A DNA stretch of 64,000 nt from Bacteroidetes bacterium OLB10 (lineage in GTDB: Bacteria > Bacteroidota > Bacteroidia > AKYH767-A > OLB10), in contig LNBX01000026.1 of NCBI GenBank assembly GCA_001567275.1, positions 190,056 to 254,055 on the forward strand, given 5' to 3'. Of this stretch, positions 18,799 through 27,720 are shown in pieces (positions within the stretch are counted from its first letter, which is position 1; every line of letters starts with the position of its first letter). The notes under the pieces are model-generated. The model saw nothing but the letters and a program-made list of their open reading frames with translations, did no database searches and had not been told where the DNA came from. The translations under genes were made by a program, and so were the position numbers.

Positions 18799-19374
18799 AT
18801 GCGCAGGCTAAAAACAATTTTGTTAACATTAATGGCAATGGTGCCCGTTGCAGTTTTTGCACAGGAAACAACTACTGAGCCTCCAAAAGAAATTAAAGCT
18901 CCACAAAAGGAAAAAAATAAAATCCCTTTTAAGGACAGAATTTATATTGGTGGAAACCTTGGGCTGCAGTTCGGTAATGAAACTTACATTGACATTTCTC
19001 CTCTTGTGGGATATAAGTTTACTGAAAAAGTAACTGCCGGTGCAGGTATCACTTATATTTATTACCGTTATAAAGACAGTTATTATAACTACAATACCAG
19101 TATTTATGGTGGTCGCATTTTCGGACGATATTTTTTTATTCCGAGCCTTTTTGCACATGCTGAAGTTGAATTGCTGAACATGGAATTATTCAACACCAGC
19201 AGCTATGAGTATTACCGAAAAAATATCATCAGCCCTTTTGTAGGTGGTGGTTATATTCAGCGAATCGGAAGTAATTCGGGCATTTATCTGATGCTATTAT
19301 ACAACCTGAATGATTCTGCCGAATCACCTTACAGCAATCCAATTGTTCGAATCGGATTTAATGTAGGTTTATAA
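18799..19374 (+). CDS. Predicted outer membrane beta-barrel protein
   Basis: A 191-residue exported protein of unknown function. The signal peptide (ILLTLMAMVPVAVFAQ) is followed by a Pro/Lys-rich linker and then alternating aromatic/Gly segments (YIGGNLGLQFG, VGYKFTEKVTAGAGITYIYY, FVGGGYIQRIG) ending in a terminal strand NPIVRIGFNVGL, as in 8- to 10-strand outer membrane barrels. ATG 18784 is possible but would leave only about five bases of leader after the -7 box; 18799 gives a normal signal peptide and a leader of about 20 bases. Confidence 0.7.
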   Translation: MRRLKTILLTLMAMVPVAVFAQETTTEPPKEIKAPQKEKNKIPFKDRIYIGGNLGLQFGNETYIDISPLVGYKFTEKVTAGAGITYIYYRYKDSYYNYNTSIYGGRIFGRYFFIPSLFAHAEVELLNMELFNTSSYEYYRKNIISPFVGGGYIQRIGSNSGIYLMLLYNLNDSAESPYSNPIVRIGFNVGL

Positions 19375-19455
19375 TTTTATCTTATCATCACTGAAGAATT
19401 TATTTAAAAGTTGTTGGAGCTTTTTTCCATATAGCCGTAGGTTCACGGATTTTAA

Positions 19456-19463
19456 TAGTTTTG
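19456..19463 (+). promoter_or_regulatory. -7 box TAGTTTTG of the rhodanese-DedA-aroE operon
   Basis: Matches TAxxTTTG. A TTG start codon for the longer rhodanese frame lies inside this box, which is why the ATG at 19482 was chosen. Confidence 0.5.
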
Positions 19464-19481
19464 CGCCTGAAAAAAAATAAC

Positions 19482-19799
19482 ATGCAGGAAATAAGCGTAC
19501 AGGAACTAAAACAATGGCGTGACGAAGGTCGCAATTTTCAGTTGGTAGATGTAAGAGAAGAATATGAGTATGAAATCTGCAACCTCGATGGAATACTCAT
19601 TCCTATGGGAGATATTATGACCCGTCATGAAGAAATCAAGAAAGATATCCCCGTAGTTATTCATTGTCGCAGCGGAGCACGAAGTGCCACCATTGTTCAA
19701 CTTTTAGAAAAACAATTCGGTTATACCAATGTGAGCAATCTCAAAGGAGGAATCCTTGCATGGTCAAAAGAAATTGACCCTTCTCTGCCAACCTATTAA
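19482..19799 (+). CDS. Rhodanese-like sulfurtransferase domain protein
   Basis: A 105-residue single rhodanese domain, cytoplasmic. It shows the family pattern VDVREEYEYEICNLDGILIPMGD and the active-site loop HCRSGARS with the persulfide-forming Cys, then GGILAW near the end. Single-domain rhodaneses carry sulfane sulfur to various acceptors; the partner here is unknown. First gene of a run with DedA (12 bases downstream) and aroE. Confidence 0.88.
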   Translation: MQEISVQELKQWRDEGRNFQLVDVREEYEYEICNLDGILIPMGDIMTRHEEIKKDIPVVIHCRSGARSATIVQLLEKQFGYTNVSNLKGGILAWSKEIDPSLPTY

Positions 19800-19811
19800 T
19801 ATTTTTCAATT

Positions 19812-20456
19812 GTGGAGCACATCAAATTTCTTTTCGACTTTATACTGCATATTGACAAGCATCTGCTGGAATTGGTTCAGAGTTATGACACCTGGATTTA
19901 CCTGATACTTTTTCTGATAGTATTTGCAGAAACAGGTTTAGTTGTAACTCCTCTTCTTCCCGGAGACTCATTGCTGTTTGCAGCGGGAGCACTTGCTGCA
20001 CCTCCTGATAATCCGTTAAATGTTGGCATACTCATGCTGATATTTTTTGCAGCAGCTTTTGGTGGCGACAATACCAATTATTTTATCGGAAATTATATTG
20101 GGCCAAAAGTGTTTGAAAAAAATTACAAACTGCTTAAGAAGGAGTACCTATTCAAAACCCAGGACTTTTATACTAAGCATGGCGGCAAGGCTGTCATATT
20201 TGCCCGCTTCGTACCTATTGTAAGAACTTTTGCACCTTTTGTTGCAGGCGTAGGCAGTATGGCTTATAAAAGATTTATAGGCTTTAGTCTGATAGCAAGT
20301 GTACTGTGGATCAACATCTGTGTGTGGGCAGGATATTTTTTCGGAAAACTTGAAATCGTTAAAAACAATTTTTCACTCGTAGTGATAGCGATAATCGGAA
20401 TTTCTCTTGTGCCAATATTAATCGGAGTTATCAAACATCGTCTGCAAAAGAAATGA
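19812..20456 (+). CDS. DedA family membrane protein
   Basis: A 214-residue inner membrane protein with about five hydrophobic segments. It carries the DedA/SNARE-associated motifs ETGLVVTPLLPGDSLLFAAG and the conserved ARFVPIVRTFAPFVAGVGSM. Members take part in lipid carrier (undecaprenyl phosphate) or phospholipid translocation and membrane homeostasis; which applies here cannot be told. The start codon is GTG, 12 bases after the rhodanese stop. The stop overlaps the aroE start (ATGA), suggesting translational coupling. Confidence 0.9.
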   Translation: MEHIKFLFDFILHIDKHLLELVQSYDTWIYLILFLIVFAETGLVVTPLLPGDSLLFAAGALAAPPDNPLNVGILMLIFFAAAFGGDNTNYFIGNYIGPKVFEKNYKLLKKEYLFKTQDFYTKHGGKAVIFARFVPIVRTFAPFVAGVGSMAYKRFIGFSLIASVLWINICVWAGYFFGKLEIVKNNFSLVVIAIIGISLVPILIGVIKHRLQKK

Positions 20457-21196
20457 GGCTTTTCGGACTTATCGGCCACCCACTGTCTCACTCTTTTTCA
20501 AAATCTTTTTTCACTGAAAAATTTAAAAAAGAGAAAATTGCTGACTGCCGGTATGAAAATTTTGATCTCGAAAAAATTGAGCACTTTAAGAGTTTACCGG
20601 AAAAGCACGAAGACCTTTGCGGGTTGAATGTAACTATCCCTTATAAAACAGCCATCATTCCCTATCTGAAACAACTTGATGATGTAGCCGCTGAAACAAA
20701 AGCCGTAAATACTGTTTTATTTAAGAATGGAATTACCTTTGGATTCAATACAGATGTCATTGGATTCGGAGAAACGATTAAAGATTACCTCTCTTACAAT
20801 AATCCGCGCGCATTGATACTTGGCACAGGTGGTTCAGCAAAAGCAGTTGCTTATGTTTTGAAACAGGCAGGTGTTACCTTCCAGATGGTTTCGAGAAAAA
20901 CAGATGCTCATACATTAACCTACTCACATCTGACAAAAGAAATTATTGAATCACATACTTTAATTATCAACTGCACACCTTTGGGCCGCCACCCTGAAAT
21001 TGACCAGGCACCTCCCATTCCTTATAACTATTTAACAGATAAACATTTTTTATACGACCTGAATTACAATCCTTCTGAAACAGTTTTTATGAAAGAAGGA
21101 TTGAAACGAGGTGTTAATGTGAAAAACGGAATGGAAATGCTTATTAAACAAGCAGAAGCATCCTGGCACATCTGGAATAATGAATCAGAAAAGTGA
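20453..21196 (+). CDS. aroE: Shikimate dehydrogenase
   Basis: A 247-residue NADPH-dependent enzyme reducing 3-dehydroshikimate to shikimate in the chorismate pathway. The substrate-binding motif FGLIGHPLSHSFSKSFF is at the N-terminus, catalytic Lys65 is in VTIPYK and Asp101 in FNTDVIGF. The nucleotide-binding loop is LGTGGSAKA. It is a little shorter than E. coli AroE (272 residues), as is common in Bacteroidota. It overlaps dedA by 4 bases. The pathway's last enzyme, AroC, is also in this window (50885-51988). Confidence 0.94.
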   Translation: MRLFGLIGHPLSHSFSKSFFTEKFKKEKIADCRYENFDLEKIEHFKSLPEKHEDLCGLNVTIPYKTAIIPYLKQLDDVAAETKAVNTVLFKNGITFGFNTDVIGFGETIKDYLSYNNPRALILGTGGSAKAVAYVLKQAGVTFQMVSRKTDAHTLTYSHLTKEIIESHTLIINCTPLGRHPEIDQAPPIPYNYLTDKHFLYDLNYNPSETVFMKEGLKRGVNVKNGMEMLIKQAEASWHIWNNESEK

Positions 21197-21217
21197 TGTT
21201 GAGAACTATCAGCACTT

Positions 21218-21248
21218 TTGATTGTTAACCATATAAAATATATCTTTG
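21218..21248 (+). promoter_or_regulatory. Promoter with -33 TTG and -7 TATCTTTG
   Basis: TTG at 21218-21220 and TATCTTTG at 21241-21248 are 20 bases apart, close to the Bacteroidota consensus. It fixes the start of the DUF6580 gene at ATG 21272, since the longer frame would begin on this promoter. Confidence 0.65.
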
Positions 21249-21271
21249 CCAGACTTAATATCTCAAATAAA

Positions 21272-21823
21272 ATGAATCAGATTTTCAAAGACAATAAAAC
21301 AAAATTTGTAGCTGCTGCAGTGGTACTTGCTGCATTAAGCCGTGTTTTACCACATCCTTATAATTTTACACCAATTGGCGCAATTGCCTTATTTGGAGGA
21401 ACCTTTCTGAAAAATAAAAAAATGGCATTTATTATTCCAATTGCAGTATTATTGTTTACAGATTTACTTCTGCAGATGATTAATCCGGGATATGCTTTTT
21501 ACAAAGGATGGATTTGGGTGTATGGCACTTTTGCTCTGATTATTCCACTTGGATTTTATCTGCGTAAGAAAGTAAATATTCAGAATATTGCGATTGCATC
21601 ACTGGCAGGCTCTGTTATTTTCTTTATTGTAACCAACTTTGGTATGTGGGTGGCAAGCGGATTTTATCCATTGACTACTGCAGGTTTAATTGACTGTTAC
21701 ATGAAAGCCATTCCGTTTTTCGGAGGAACCTTGATGGGCGATTTGTTTTATAATGCAATCCTCTTCGGTGTTTATGCAATTGCAAAATGGCGTTTCCCAT
21801 TAGTTCTGAAAGAAGCTAATTAA
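21272..21823 (+). CDS. DUF6580-type putative membrane transport protein
   Basis: A 183-residue integral membrane protein with about five hydrophobic helices. The conserved start AALSRVLPHPYNFTPIGAIALFGG and the later VTNFGMW match the DUF6580 'putative transport protein' family of Bacteroidota, whose fold recalls ECF-transporter S components. No substrate is known. The gene has its own promoter, and its stop overlaps a possible upstream start of the cysteine/cystathionine gene. Confidence 0.75.
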   Translation: MNQIFKDNKTKFVAAAVVLAALSRVLPHPYNFTPIGAIALFGGTFLKNKKMAFIIPIAVLLFTDLLLQMINPGYAFYKGWIWVYGTFALIIPLGFYLRKKVNIQNIAIASLAGSVIFFIVTNFGMWVASGFYPLTTAGLIDCYMKAIPFFGGTLMGDLFYNAILFGVYAIAKWRFPLVLKEAN

Positions 21824-21873
21824 TGATTTACGGCAGTAATTCTGCCCTTGTTTATTTACCAAATTTACTGCTC

Positions 21874-23235
21874 ATGTATTGCAAAAATATTCTTGAGACC
21901 ATTGGAAACACTCCATTGGTAAAACTGAACAAAGTTGTTGAAGGTGTAAATGCCACTGTCCTCGCCAAGGTAGAAACCTTTAATCCCGGCAACTCTATTA
22001 AAGACCGCATGGCACTTAAAATGATTGAAGATGCTGAGAAGTCCGGGAAACTGAAACCGGGTGGCACCATCATTGAAGGCACCAGTGGAAACACAGGTAT
22101 GGGATTGGCAATTGCTGCCATTATCAAAGGGTACAAATGTATTTTCACAACTACCGATAAACAAAGCAAAGAAAAAGCCGATGCATTAAGAGCTTTTGGT
22201 GCTGAAGTAATCATCTGCCCTACGAATGTTGAACCAGAAGACCCTCGCTCCTATTACTCCGTATCCGCACGGCTTGGAAAAGAAATCCCCAATTCTTTTT
22301 ATGTAAATCAGTACGATAATCTGAGCAACCGTCAGGCGCATTACGAACAAACAGGACCTGAAATCTGGGAACAAACTGAAGGTAAAATCACACATCTTAT
22401 TGTAGGTGCAGGCACCGGTGGAACCATTACAGGCACCGGAAAATTTCTGAAAGAAAAAAATCCGAATATCAAAGTATGGGGAATTGACACGTATGGCTCA
22501 GCACTGAAGAAATATCATGAAACAGGAGTACTCGATAAGAATGAGATTTATCCTTACGTGACTGAAGGAATTGGTGAGGATTTTATTCCTGAGAATTACG
22601 ACTTTTCAGTGATAGATCATTTTGAAAAAGTTACTGATAAGGACGCAGCGCTGATGACACGTGAAATTGTGCGCAAAGAAGGTATTTGGGTAGGCAACAG
22701 TGCAGGATCAGCAGTGGCCGGTTTGCTTCAGATGAAAGACAAACTAAAACCAACAGATGTTGTAGTGATAATATTTCACGATCATGGTTCACGTTATCTT
22801 GCCAAAATATTTAATGACGAGTGGATGCGTGCCAAAGGGTATTTTGACAAAAAAGGTATGACAGCTGCTGATATTGTTGGCAGCAAAAAGAATGTAGAAC
22901 TTATAACTGCCGGTGTAAACCAAACCGTTGGAGAAGCACTTTCCATCATACATCAGAATAATTTTTCGCAGTTGCCTGTTACTCGTGAAGGACGAATTGT
23001 AGGTAACATTACCGAAAATCATATTTACTCAGAACTGATTAAAAATCCGGAGTTAAAAAACAAACCGGTTGAAACCATCATGGAAGAAGCTATGCCTTTT
23101 ATGGATATACATACTCCGGTTGACACACTCTCTGATACATTGTGCAAACAAAATCAGGCTGTGATAGTAAAAGATTTTAAAGCCGACAGAAATTATATTA
23201 TAACCCGCCAGGATATGGTGGATGTTTTATGCTAA
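21874..23235 (+). CDS. PLP-dependent cystathionine beta-synthase / cysteine synthase with CBS pair
   Basis: About 453 residues. The PLP domain (1-320) has the lysine Schiff-base motif NPGNSIKDRMA (Lys43), the substrate loop EGTSGNTGMG and the phosphate loop GAGTGGTITGTG. A pair of regulatory CBS domains (about 335-453) follows (TVGEALSIIHQNNFSQLPV, DTLSDTLCKQNQAVIV). The heme-binding extension of animal enzymes is absent. Family members make cystathionine from homocysteine and serine, or cysteine from O-acetylserine; the CBS pair favours cystathionine beta-synthase, but the sequence does not decide. ATG 21874 begins the conserved core; an ATG at 21823 overlapping the previous stop is an alternative. 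Confidence 0.88.
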   Translation: MYCKNILETIGNTPLVKLNKVVEGVNATVLAKVETFNPGNSIKDRMALKMIEDAEKSGKLKPGGTIIEGTSGNTGMGLAIAAIIKGYKCIFTTTDKQSKEKADALRAFGAEVIICPTNVEPEDPRSYYSVSARLGKEIPNSFYVNQYDNLSNRQAHYEQTGPEIWEQTEGKITHLIVGAGTGGTITGTGKFLKEKNPNIKVWGIDTYGSALKKYHETGVLDKNEIYPYVTEGIGEDFIPENYDFSVIDHFEKVTDKDAALMTREIVRKEGIWVGNSAGSAVAGLLQMKDKLKPTDVVVIIFHDHGSRYLAKIFNDEWMRAKGYFDKKGMTAADIVGSKKNVELITAGVNQTVGEALSIIHQNNFSQLPVTREGRIVGNITENHIYSELIKNPELKNKPVETIMEEAMPFMDIHTPVDTLSDTLCKQNQAVIVKDFKADRNYIITRQDMVDVLC

Positions 23236-23246
23236 AAAACTAACAC

Positions 23247-24020
23247 GTGTCATTCGGAATATGCCAGCTAAGTCTGATCCCTTTACGCAGCGAAACTTCA
23301 CACCGCAGCGAAATGGTAAGTCAGTTGCTTTTTGGTGAACATTACGAAATAAAAGAAACCATTCGCGACTGGATAAGGATAAAATCGGCACATGACGGAT
23401 ATGAAGGATTTATGCCTGTAATTCAACATACTGAATTGCAGTTTAACGATTATAACTTCCTCCAAAAAACAGGAGCCTTTCTTTCGTACGATATGGTGCA
23501 ACTGCTCGTACATGACAACAGAATGCAGACCATTTTATTAGGCAGTGTACTTCCATTTTTCGAAAACCAGCATTGCAGAATTAACGACAAACGTTATCGC
23601 TATGACGGAGCTGCACGTTTTCCTGAGAAAAACAGTAACTCACAACTGCTTATAGAGAATGCTTATATGTATCTTAATACTCCCTATCTGTGGGGTGGCC
23701 GATCTCCATTTGGTATAGACTGTTCCGGATTTACCCAAATGGTTTTCCGCTTACTTGGATACCGGCTTTTGCGTGATGCAAGTTTGCAGGCAGGCCAGGG
23801 CGATACAGTAAATCTTGTGGATGAAAGTCAGCCCGGTGATTTAGCCTTTTTTGACAATGAAGAAGGAAATATAATTCATGTCGGAATACTCATCACCAAA
23901 GAAAGCATCATACATGCCTCCGGCAAAGTGCGTATAGACTCATTCGATCAGGTTGGAATTTACAACAACGAAACCAGACGTTACACACATAAACTAAGAC
24001 TGATAAAAAGATTGCTCTGA
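23247..24020 (+). CDS. NlpC/P60 (C40) cysteine peptidase with SH3-like domains
   Basis: A 257-residue endopeptidase. An N-terminal SH3-like region (YGICQLS-type start, SEMVSQLLFGEHYEI, WIRIKSAHDGYEGFM) precedes the C40 catalytic domain: Cys in DCSGFTQMVFRLLG, His in IIHVGILI and a third polar residue in IIHASGKVRIDSF. Such enzymes cut D-Glu to diamino-acid bonds in cell-wall peptides. No signal peptide is visible, as is common for this Bacteroidota subgroup, so it may act on imported muropeptides in the cytoplasm. The start is GTG, 11 bases after the CBS gene. Confidence 0.88.
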   Translation: MSFGICQLSLIPLRSETSHRSEMVSQLLFGEHYEIKETIRDWIRIKSAHDGYEGFMPVIQHTELQFNDYNFLQKTGAFLSYDMVQLLVHDNRMQTILLGSVLPFFENQHCRINDKRYRYDGAARFPEKNSNSQLLIENAYMYLNTPYLWGGRSPFGIDCSGFTQMVFRLLGYRLLRDASLQAGQGDTVNLVDESQPGDLAFFDNEEGNIIHVGILITKESIIHASGKVRIDSFDQVGIYNNETRRYTHKLRLIKRLL

Positions 24021-24069
24021 TTTTTTAAAATAAAATCTGATTCCATTTATCACAACTCAGATATCAAGC

Positions 24070-24327
24070 ATGGAAAAACAAATTTTAATAGCTACCGAAC
24101 CATTTGCATGCAGCAGTAATGAGCTTCGCGACAGTGTCAGTGGCGAACTTGTGCTTGTAATTTACAACAATGAAGATGTGGATTTGCCTGAAGGACTTTG
24201 GTTATCTACAGAAGGATATTACGAAGCAGTTATCAGCAACCAGAAAATTATGCCTTCAGACGTTGAAGCCTGTCTCACAGAATTGAGTGACATCACAGGT
24301 GTAAGTTATGAGCTCGCACTTAACTGA
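24070..24327 (+). CDS. Small hypothetical protein
   Basis: An 85-residue acidic protein without signal peptide or membrane segment (ATEPFACSSNELRDSVSGEL, LPEGLWLSTEGYYEA). I do not recognise the family. It lies 49 bases after the C40 peptidase gene on the same strand and ends 4 bases from the convergent glycosyltransferase gene. Coding is supported by codon use like its neighbours and by tight packing. Confidence 0.6.
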   Translation: MEKQILIATEPFACSSNELRDSVSGELVLVIYNNEDVDLPEGLWLSTEGYYEAVISNQKIMPSDVEACLTELSDITGVSYELALN

Positions 24328-24331
24328 AATT

Positions 24332-25402
24332 TTAATTATTTAGTAAACGGTTTACCAATGCATCTAAATTATTGGAAGCAGTAAAATTCATTGGTATAAT
24401 CGCTGAAGTTTTTTGCATGGCTTCTGAAACATTAAATGCTGACTGTTGCTGCACAACAAAATAATTTTTGCTGCTTAAATAAGTTGCAAGATATTCCTGT
24501 TCGGTTTGCCCGTGTGTTGGAACAAGTATGGCTTTGCATCCGGTTTTAACCATGTCCATAATAGTTGAATATCCTGAACGTGCAATCACTATGGTATCTT
24601 TATGTAACAACGAAGCTATTGCATCACTCGATGCATAATTCAAAAATTCCATATTACCTCTCTGCGGCATAGGTTGGGGATCGTTTACTCTTCCACGAAC
24701 AACTAATGTCTTTAGATTACTGTGGCTGAGCTGATCAATAATCATCCCTTCAAACATGGAACGTTGCGGCTCAGGGCCTGAGAGCACAGCTACTACATCA
24801 TATTTTTTTTCTTCAGGCTGACGTTGTGTATTTATCGCAGATAAAATGCCGGTGAAATACAGTGGGATTTTTATTTTCTCCGACTGCACAAGCTTTCCCG
24901 CTAAATTGTTTTCGCTTCCGGTATCAGGAACCCAGCATTCATCAAAACGATTAATATAAGTAGCCTGCCATTTGTTAATCAGTGAATGATACGAACTCAT
25001 GCTGTCAGGCACCTGTATATTGAGCTGATGCGAAATAAAAATATTTTTTGTGAAGGAAGTTCTTGCTCCATACCGGTTGTCGGAGATAATAACATCAGCC
25101 ATTGTTTTACGTGCAACTTTAGTCATTGCAATTTTTTCTCTTTCAATCTGAAAAAGAAATTTTGGAAGTTGCTTCAGCATGGCTAAAGTCATTTTCCCTT
25201 GTGCCGGATAGGAAGGATTGAAGCCCGGCAGACTGTATGACTCTAATGAAGGAAACTGCTTTTCAAGTAAGGATAAGCTCTGACCATTGCCGGCAATGAC
25301 AACTTCAGTACCTTGTTGCAACAGTGTTTTGACAACAGGTATGCATCGCGTGGCATGTCCCAACCCCCAGTTGAGAGGAGCTACAATTACTTTCTTAGCC
25401 AT
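24332..25402 (-). CDS. Glycosyltransferase, GT-B fold (MurG/GT28-like)
   Basis: A 356-residue protein with the N-terminal Gly-rich start VIVAPLNWGLGHATRCIPVVK and a C-terminal nucleotide-sugar-like region (VVAVLSGPEPQRSMFE, ARSGYSTIMDMVKTGCKAILVPTHGQTEQEYLA) as in MurG and related GT-B enzymes. Donor and acceptor are unknown. It lies 17 bases after the patatin/Omp85 gene and is probably co-transcribed with it, which hints at envelope lipid or surface glycan work but does not show it. Confidence 0.82.
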   Translation of the reverse strand: MAKKVIVAPLNWGLGHATRCIPVVKTLLQQGTEVVIAGNGQSLSLLEKQFPSLESYSLPGFNPSYPAQGKMTLAMLKQLPKFLFQIEREKIAMTKVARKTMADVIISDNRYGARTSFTKNIFISHQLNIQVPDSMSSYHSLINKWQATYINRFDECWVPDTGSENNLAGKLVQSEKIKIPLYFTGILSAINTQRQPEEKKYDVVAVLSGPEPQRSMFEGMIIDQLSHSNLKTLVVRGRVNDPQPMPQRGNMEFLNYASSDAIASLLHKDTIVIARSGYSTIMDMVKTGCKAILVPTHGQTEQEYLATYLSSKNYFVVQQQSAFNVSEAMQKTSAIIPMNFTASNNLDALVNRLLNN

Positions 25403-25419
25403 AAATCGGAAAAAGTATA

Positions 25420-27705
25420 TTAATCAAGTGCAGATCGGTTGAAGAGAATATACCCGAAATGAAATAACAACGTAAACGATTTTGATTTACGGTCATAATA
25501 ATTCAGTGTGATGGCAAATGGCCCGACAGGACTGTGATATACGCCCGACAAGCATGCAATATAATATCGTGCAGACAATGCATCGCCATATTTTGCTTGT
25601 CCATAACCATTGTCAAGAATTTCCTGAAAGGGCTGAAAGATATAACCTTCAAGTCTGAAATCAATATTTGACCGAAGACTGTATATTGTTTTCAATCCTG
25701 TGCCAAAGTAATTATGTGCATGAAAATTTTCAAGAAATAAAGTTCTGCTCTCCTGCGTAGGGAAAAAACCCGGAGCCTGCAACGTAGTAGCCGTGTAATT
25801 TTGCGAAAATGGTTGATTGGAAAAATTTGTTTCAGCATAAAACCCAAACCTGAAAGAACCAATACGTGCAAAGTAATTGTCATAAGCTAATTTCACCTGC
25901 CACCATTCCAAATGTCGTCTTATGTTTACGGTATCAGCATTGAGTGAACCGGGATTGGTTAATTCAGTTCCCTTTACATAACGTGTACGTATAAGCATAT
26001 AACTTCCCTTGGATGCATACATACGTCTGTTTAAGGTATTTCTTTCAAAATTCAGGCTTGATGTAATTCCTTCAAGGGTAGTTTCATCTGCCTGATCATC
26101 TTTGGTAAAACTACGTGTCTGATAATACTTATCTCTTGCTTTAAATAATGCTCCTGCAACAGATACCACACCTTTGTTGCGCGCAGGAACTCCCATTTCT
26201 ATACCGGCATACTTATCCGTTTTCAGCAAATATGCGGGTCGTATATCTTCTGTGAATGCATTGCTGCTTTTGTAGTAATCCATCCTGTTGATGGTTGCAT
26301 GTGGCTCGATATAAAAATCTACAGCCCCGGGAATATCCAGGCGCAATCGCAATTGGCCTGAATTATACAATTTGCCAAAATATACATTGCCTTTTATACC
26401 CAGGCTTTGCCTTGCCAACACATTATATCTGAAACCAATGAATCCCTCAGAGATGGGTCGTGATGAAAAATTACCTCCTACATCTATACGTAAATTCGAT
26501 TCAGGCCTTATGTAAATTTCCATGTCATACATTTTCTTTTCAGGCTTATAAACAAGTTTAGGAAATGCATATCTGATATTTTCATCAGCCATCAGTCTGA
26601 AATAGCGAAATTTCAACTGGCGCAACTGTAAAGGCTGTTTCAGCGGGTTGAGTATTGTCAGGATATATTTAGCCTGAGATGCATTTACACCGGTTACTAT
26701 AATACTGTCAATAATCAGTGGTGGAAATTTTCTTATAAAATCAAGCCTCCTTTCATTTGTTTCTTCGGGACTCACACGTCTGGCAATCACACTTTTTATC
26801 TGTTCCATCCTGGCCATCGCTGCATTATATCCGCTATCAATCAGTGCCTGAATATTATTAAAATCAAACACGCCAATATCTTCAACATTGGGCTGTATAA
26901 GAATATCATTTGCTCCTGGTAGAACAACATGTTGTGACTGTACAATCATGTTTCGTAATTGCGAAAACATATTCTCCTCATAGGGAGCATCACTCCCCTG
27001 TGATACGCTTACACCAATCATTATATCAGGATCAAAATCAGTGAGCATAACATCTGAAGGAAAGTTATTGTAAATGCCTCCATCGTATAAAAGCTGATTG
27101 TCGGCAGTCATAGGAGAGAGATATAACGGATAAGCAATAGAAGAACGTATGGCTTGTCCCAAATCGCCACAATTAAAAACCACAGGTCTCTTATTCTTGA
27201 TGTCAGCAGCAACGCATCTGAAAGGAACAAACAAATTATTAAAATCATAATCTGCACTTGCACTTGCTGCCGAATGATTTGCCATGAGCGAAAAATCAAC
27301 CTGTGCACTGTTAATCAGTGAACCATTCAGATTCATGTGTAAGGTAGAGTCATAACTGAGTTTTACAGTTACCCAGGATGCATCCCAAGGCTTTTCTTTA
27401 AAATAATAATTCAGGTCTTCGTTGAGGTTTCCCGTTGCCCAGTCTTTGAAGTCATCACTCTTTACAATATTGGCCATTTGATCAGGGCTGTCGCCCGATA
27501 CATACATACCTCCTACAATAGCACCTGCGGAAGTACCTGTTATGTAATCAATGGGAATGCCGTTTTCTTCAAGTGCTTTTATAACACCAATATGAGCAAA
27601 TCCTCTCGCCCCTCCTCCACTCAAAACCAATCCGACTTTTTGAGCATGTGATTTAGCTGCAACCAGAAAAGTTATTATTAAAATGACGGTCTTTAATCTG
27701 AACAT
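25420..27705 (-). CDS. Patatin-like phospholipase fused to an Omp85-type barrel
   Basis: A 761-residue exported protein with the layout of PlpD-type type V autotransporters. After a signal peptide comes a patatin domain (about 22-330): oxyanion loop SGGGARGFAHIG, nucleophile in GTSAGA, and catalytic Asp in YDGGIYNNFP. A POTRA-like segment (about 335-400, IDSIIVTGVNASQAKYIL) and an Omp85-type beta-barrel (400-761) follow. The patatin part is expected to be a lipid hydrolase carried outside or held at the periplasmic face. A -7 box sits 8 bases upstream. Confidence 0.9.
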   Translation of the reverse strand: MFRLKTVILIITFLVAAKSHAQKVGLVLSGGGARGFAHIGVIKALEENGIPIDYITGTSAGAIVGGMYVSGDSPDQMANIVKSDDFKDWATGNLNEDLNYYFKEKPWDASWVTVKLSYDSTLHMNLNGSLINSAQVDFSLMANHSAASASADYDFNNLFVPFRCVAADIKNKRPVVFNCGDLGQAIRSSIAYPLYLSPMTADNQLLYDGGIYNNFPSDVMLTDFDPDIMIGVSVSQGSDAPYEENMFSQLRNMIVQSQHVVLPGANDILIQPNVEDIGVFDFNNIQALIDSGYNAAMARMEQIKSVIARRVSPEETNERRLDFIRKFPPLIIDSIIVTGVNASQAKYILTILNPLKQPLQLRQLKFRYFRLMADENIRYAFPKLVYKPEKKMYDMEIYIRPESNLRIDVGGNFSSRPISEGFIGFRYNVLARQSLGIKGNVYFGKLYNSGQLRLRLDIPGAVDFYIEPHATINRMDYYKSSNAFTEDIRPAYLLKTDKYAGIEMGVPARNKGVVSVAGALFKARDKYYQTRSFTKDDQADETTLEGITSSLNFERNTLNRRMYASKGSYMLIRTRYVKGTELTNPGSLNADTVNIRRHLEWWQVKLAYDNYFARIGSFRFGFYAETNFSNQPFSQNYTATTLQAPGFFPTQESRTLFLENFHAHNYFGTGLKTIYSLRSNIDFRLEGYIFQPFQEILDNGYGQAKYGDALSARYYIACLSGVYHSPVGPFAITLNYYDRKSKSFTLLFHFGYILFNRSALD

Positions 27706-27712
27706 ATTGGTG

Positions 27713-27720
27713 CAAAAGTA
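27713..27720 (-). promoter_or_regulatory. -7 box TACTTTTG of the patatin-glycosyltransferase unit
   Basis: Minus-strand TACTTTTG matches TAxxTTTG and abuts the stop codon of the upstream gene. The leader to ATG 27705 would be only about four bases. Confidence 0.45.

Noticed and set aside
24070..24327. Toxin-antitoxin interpretation of the 85-residue protein
   Set aside because: No partner gene, no recognised toxin or antitoxin fold, and it sits at the end of a metabolic/cell-wall gene run.
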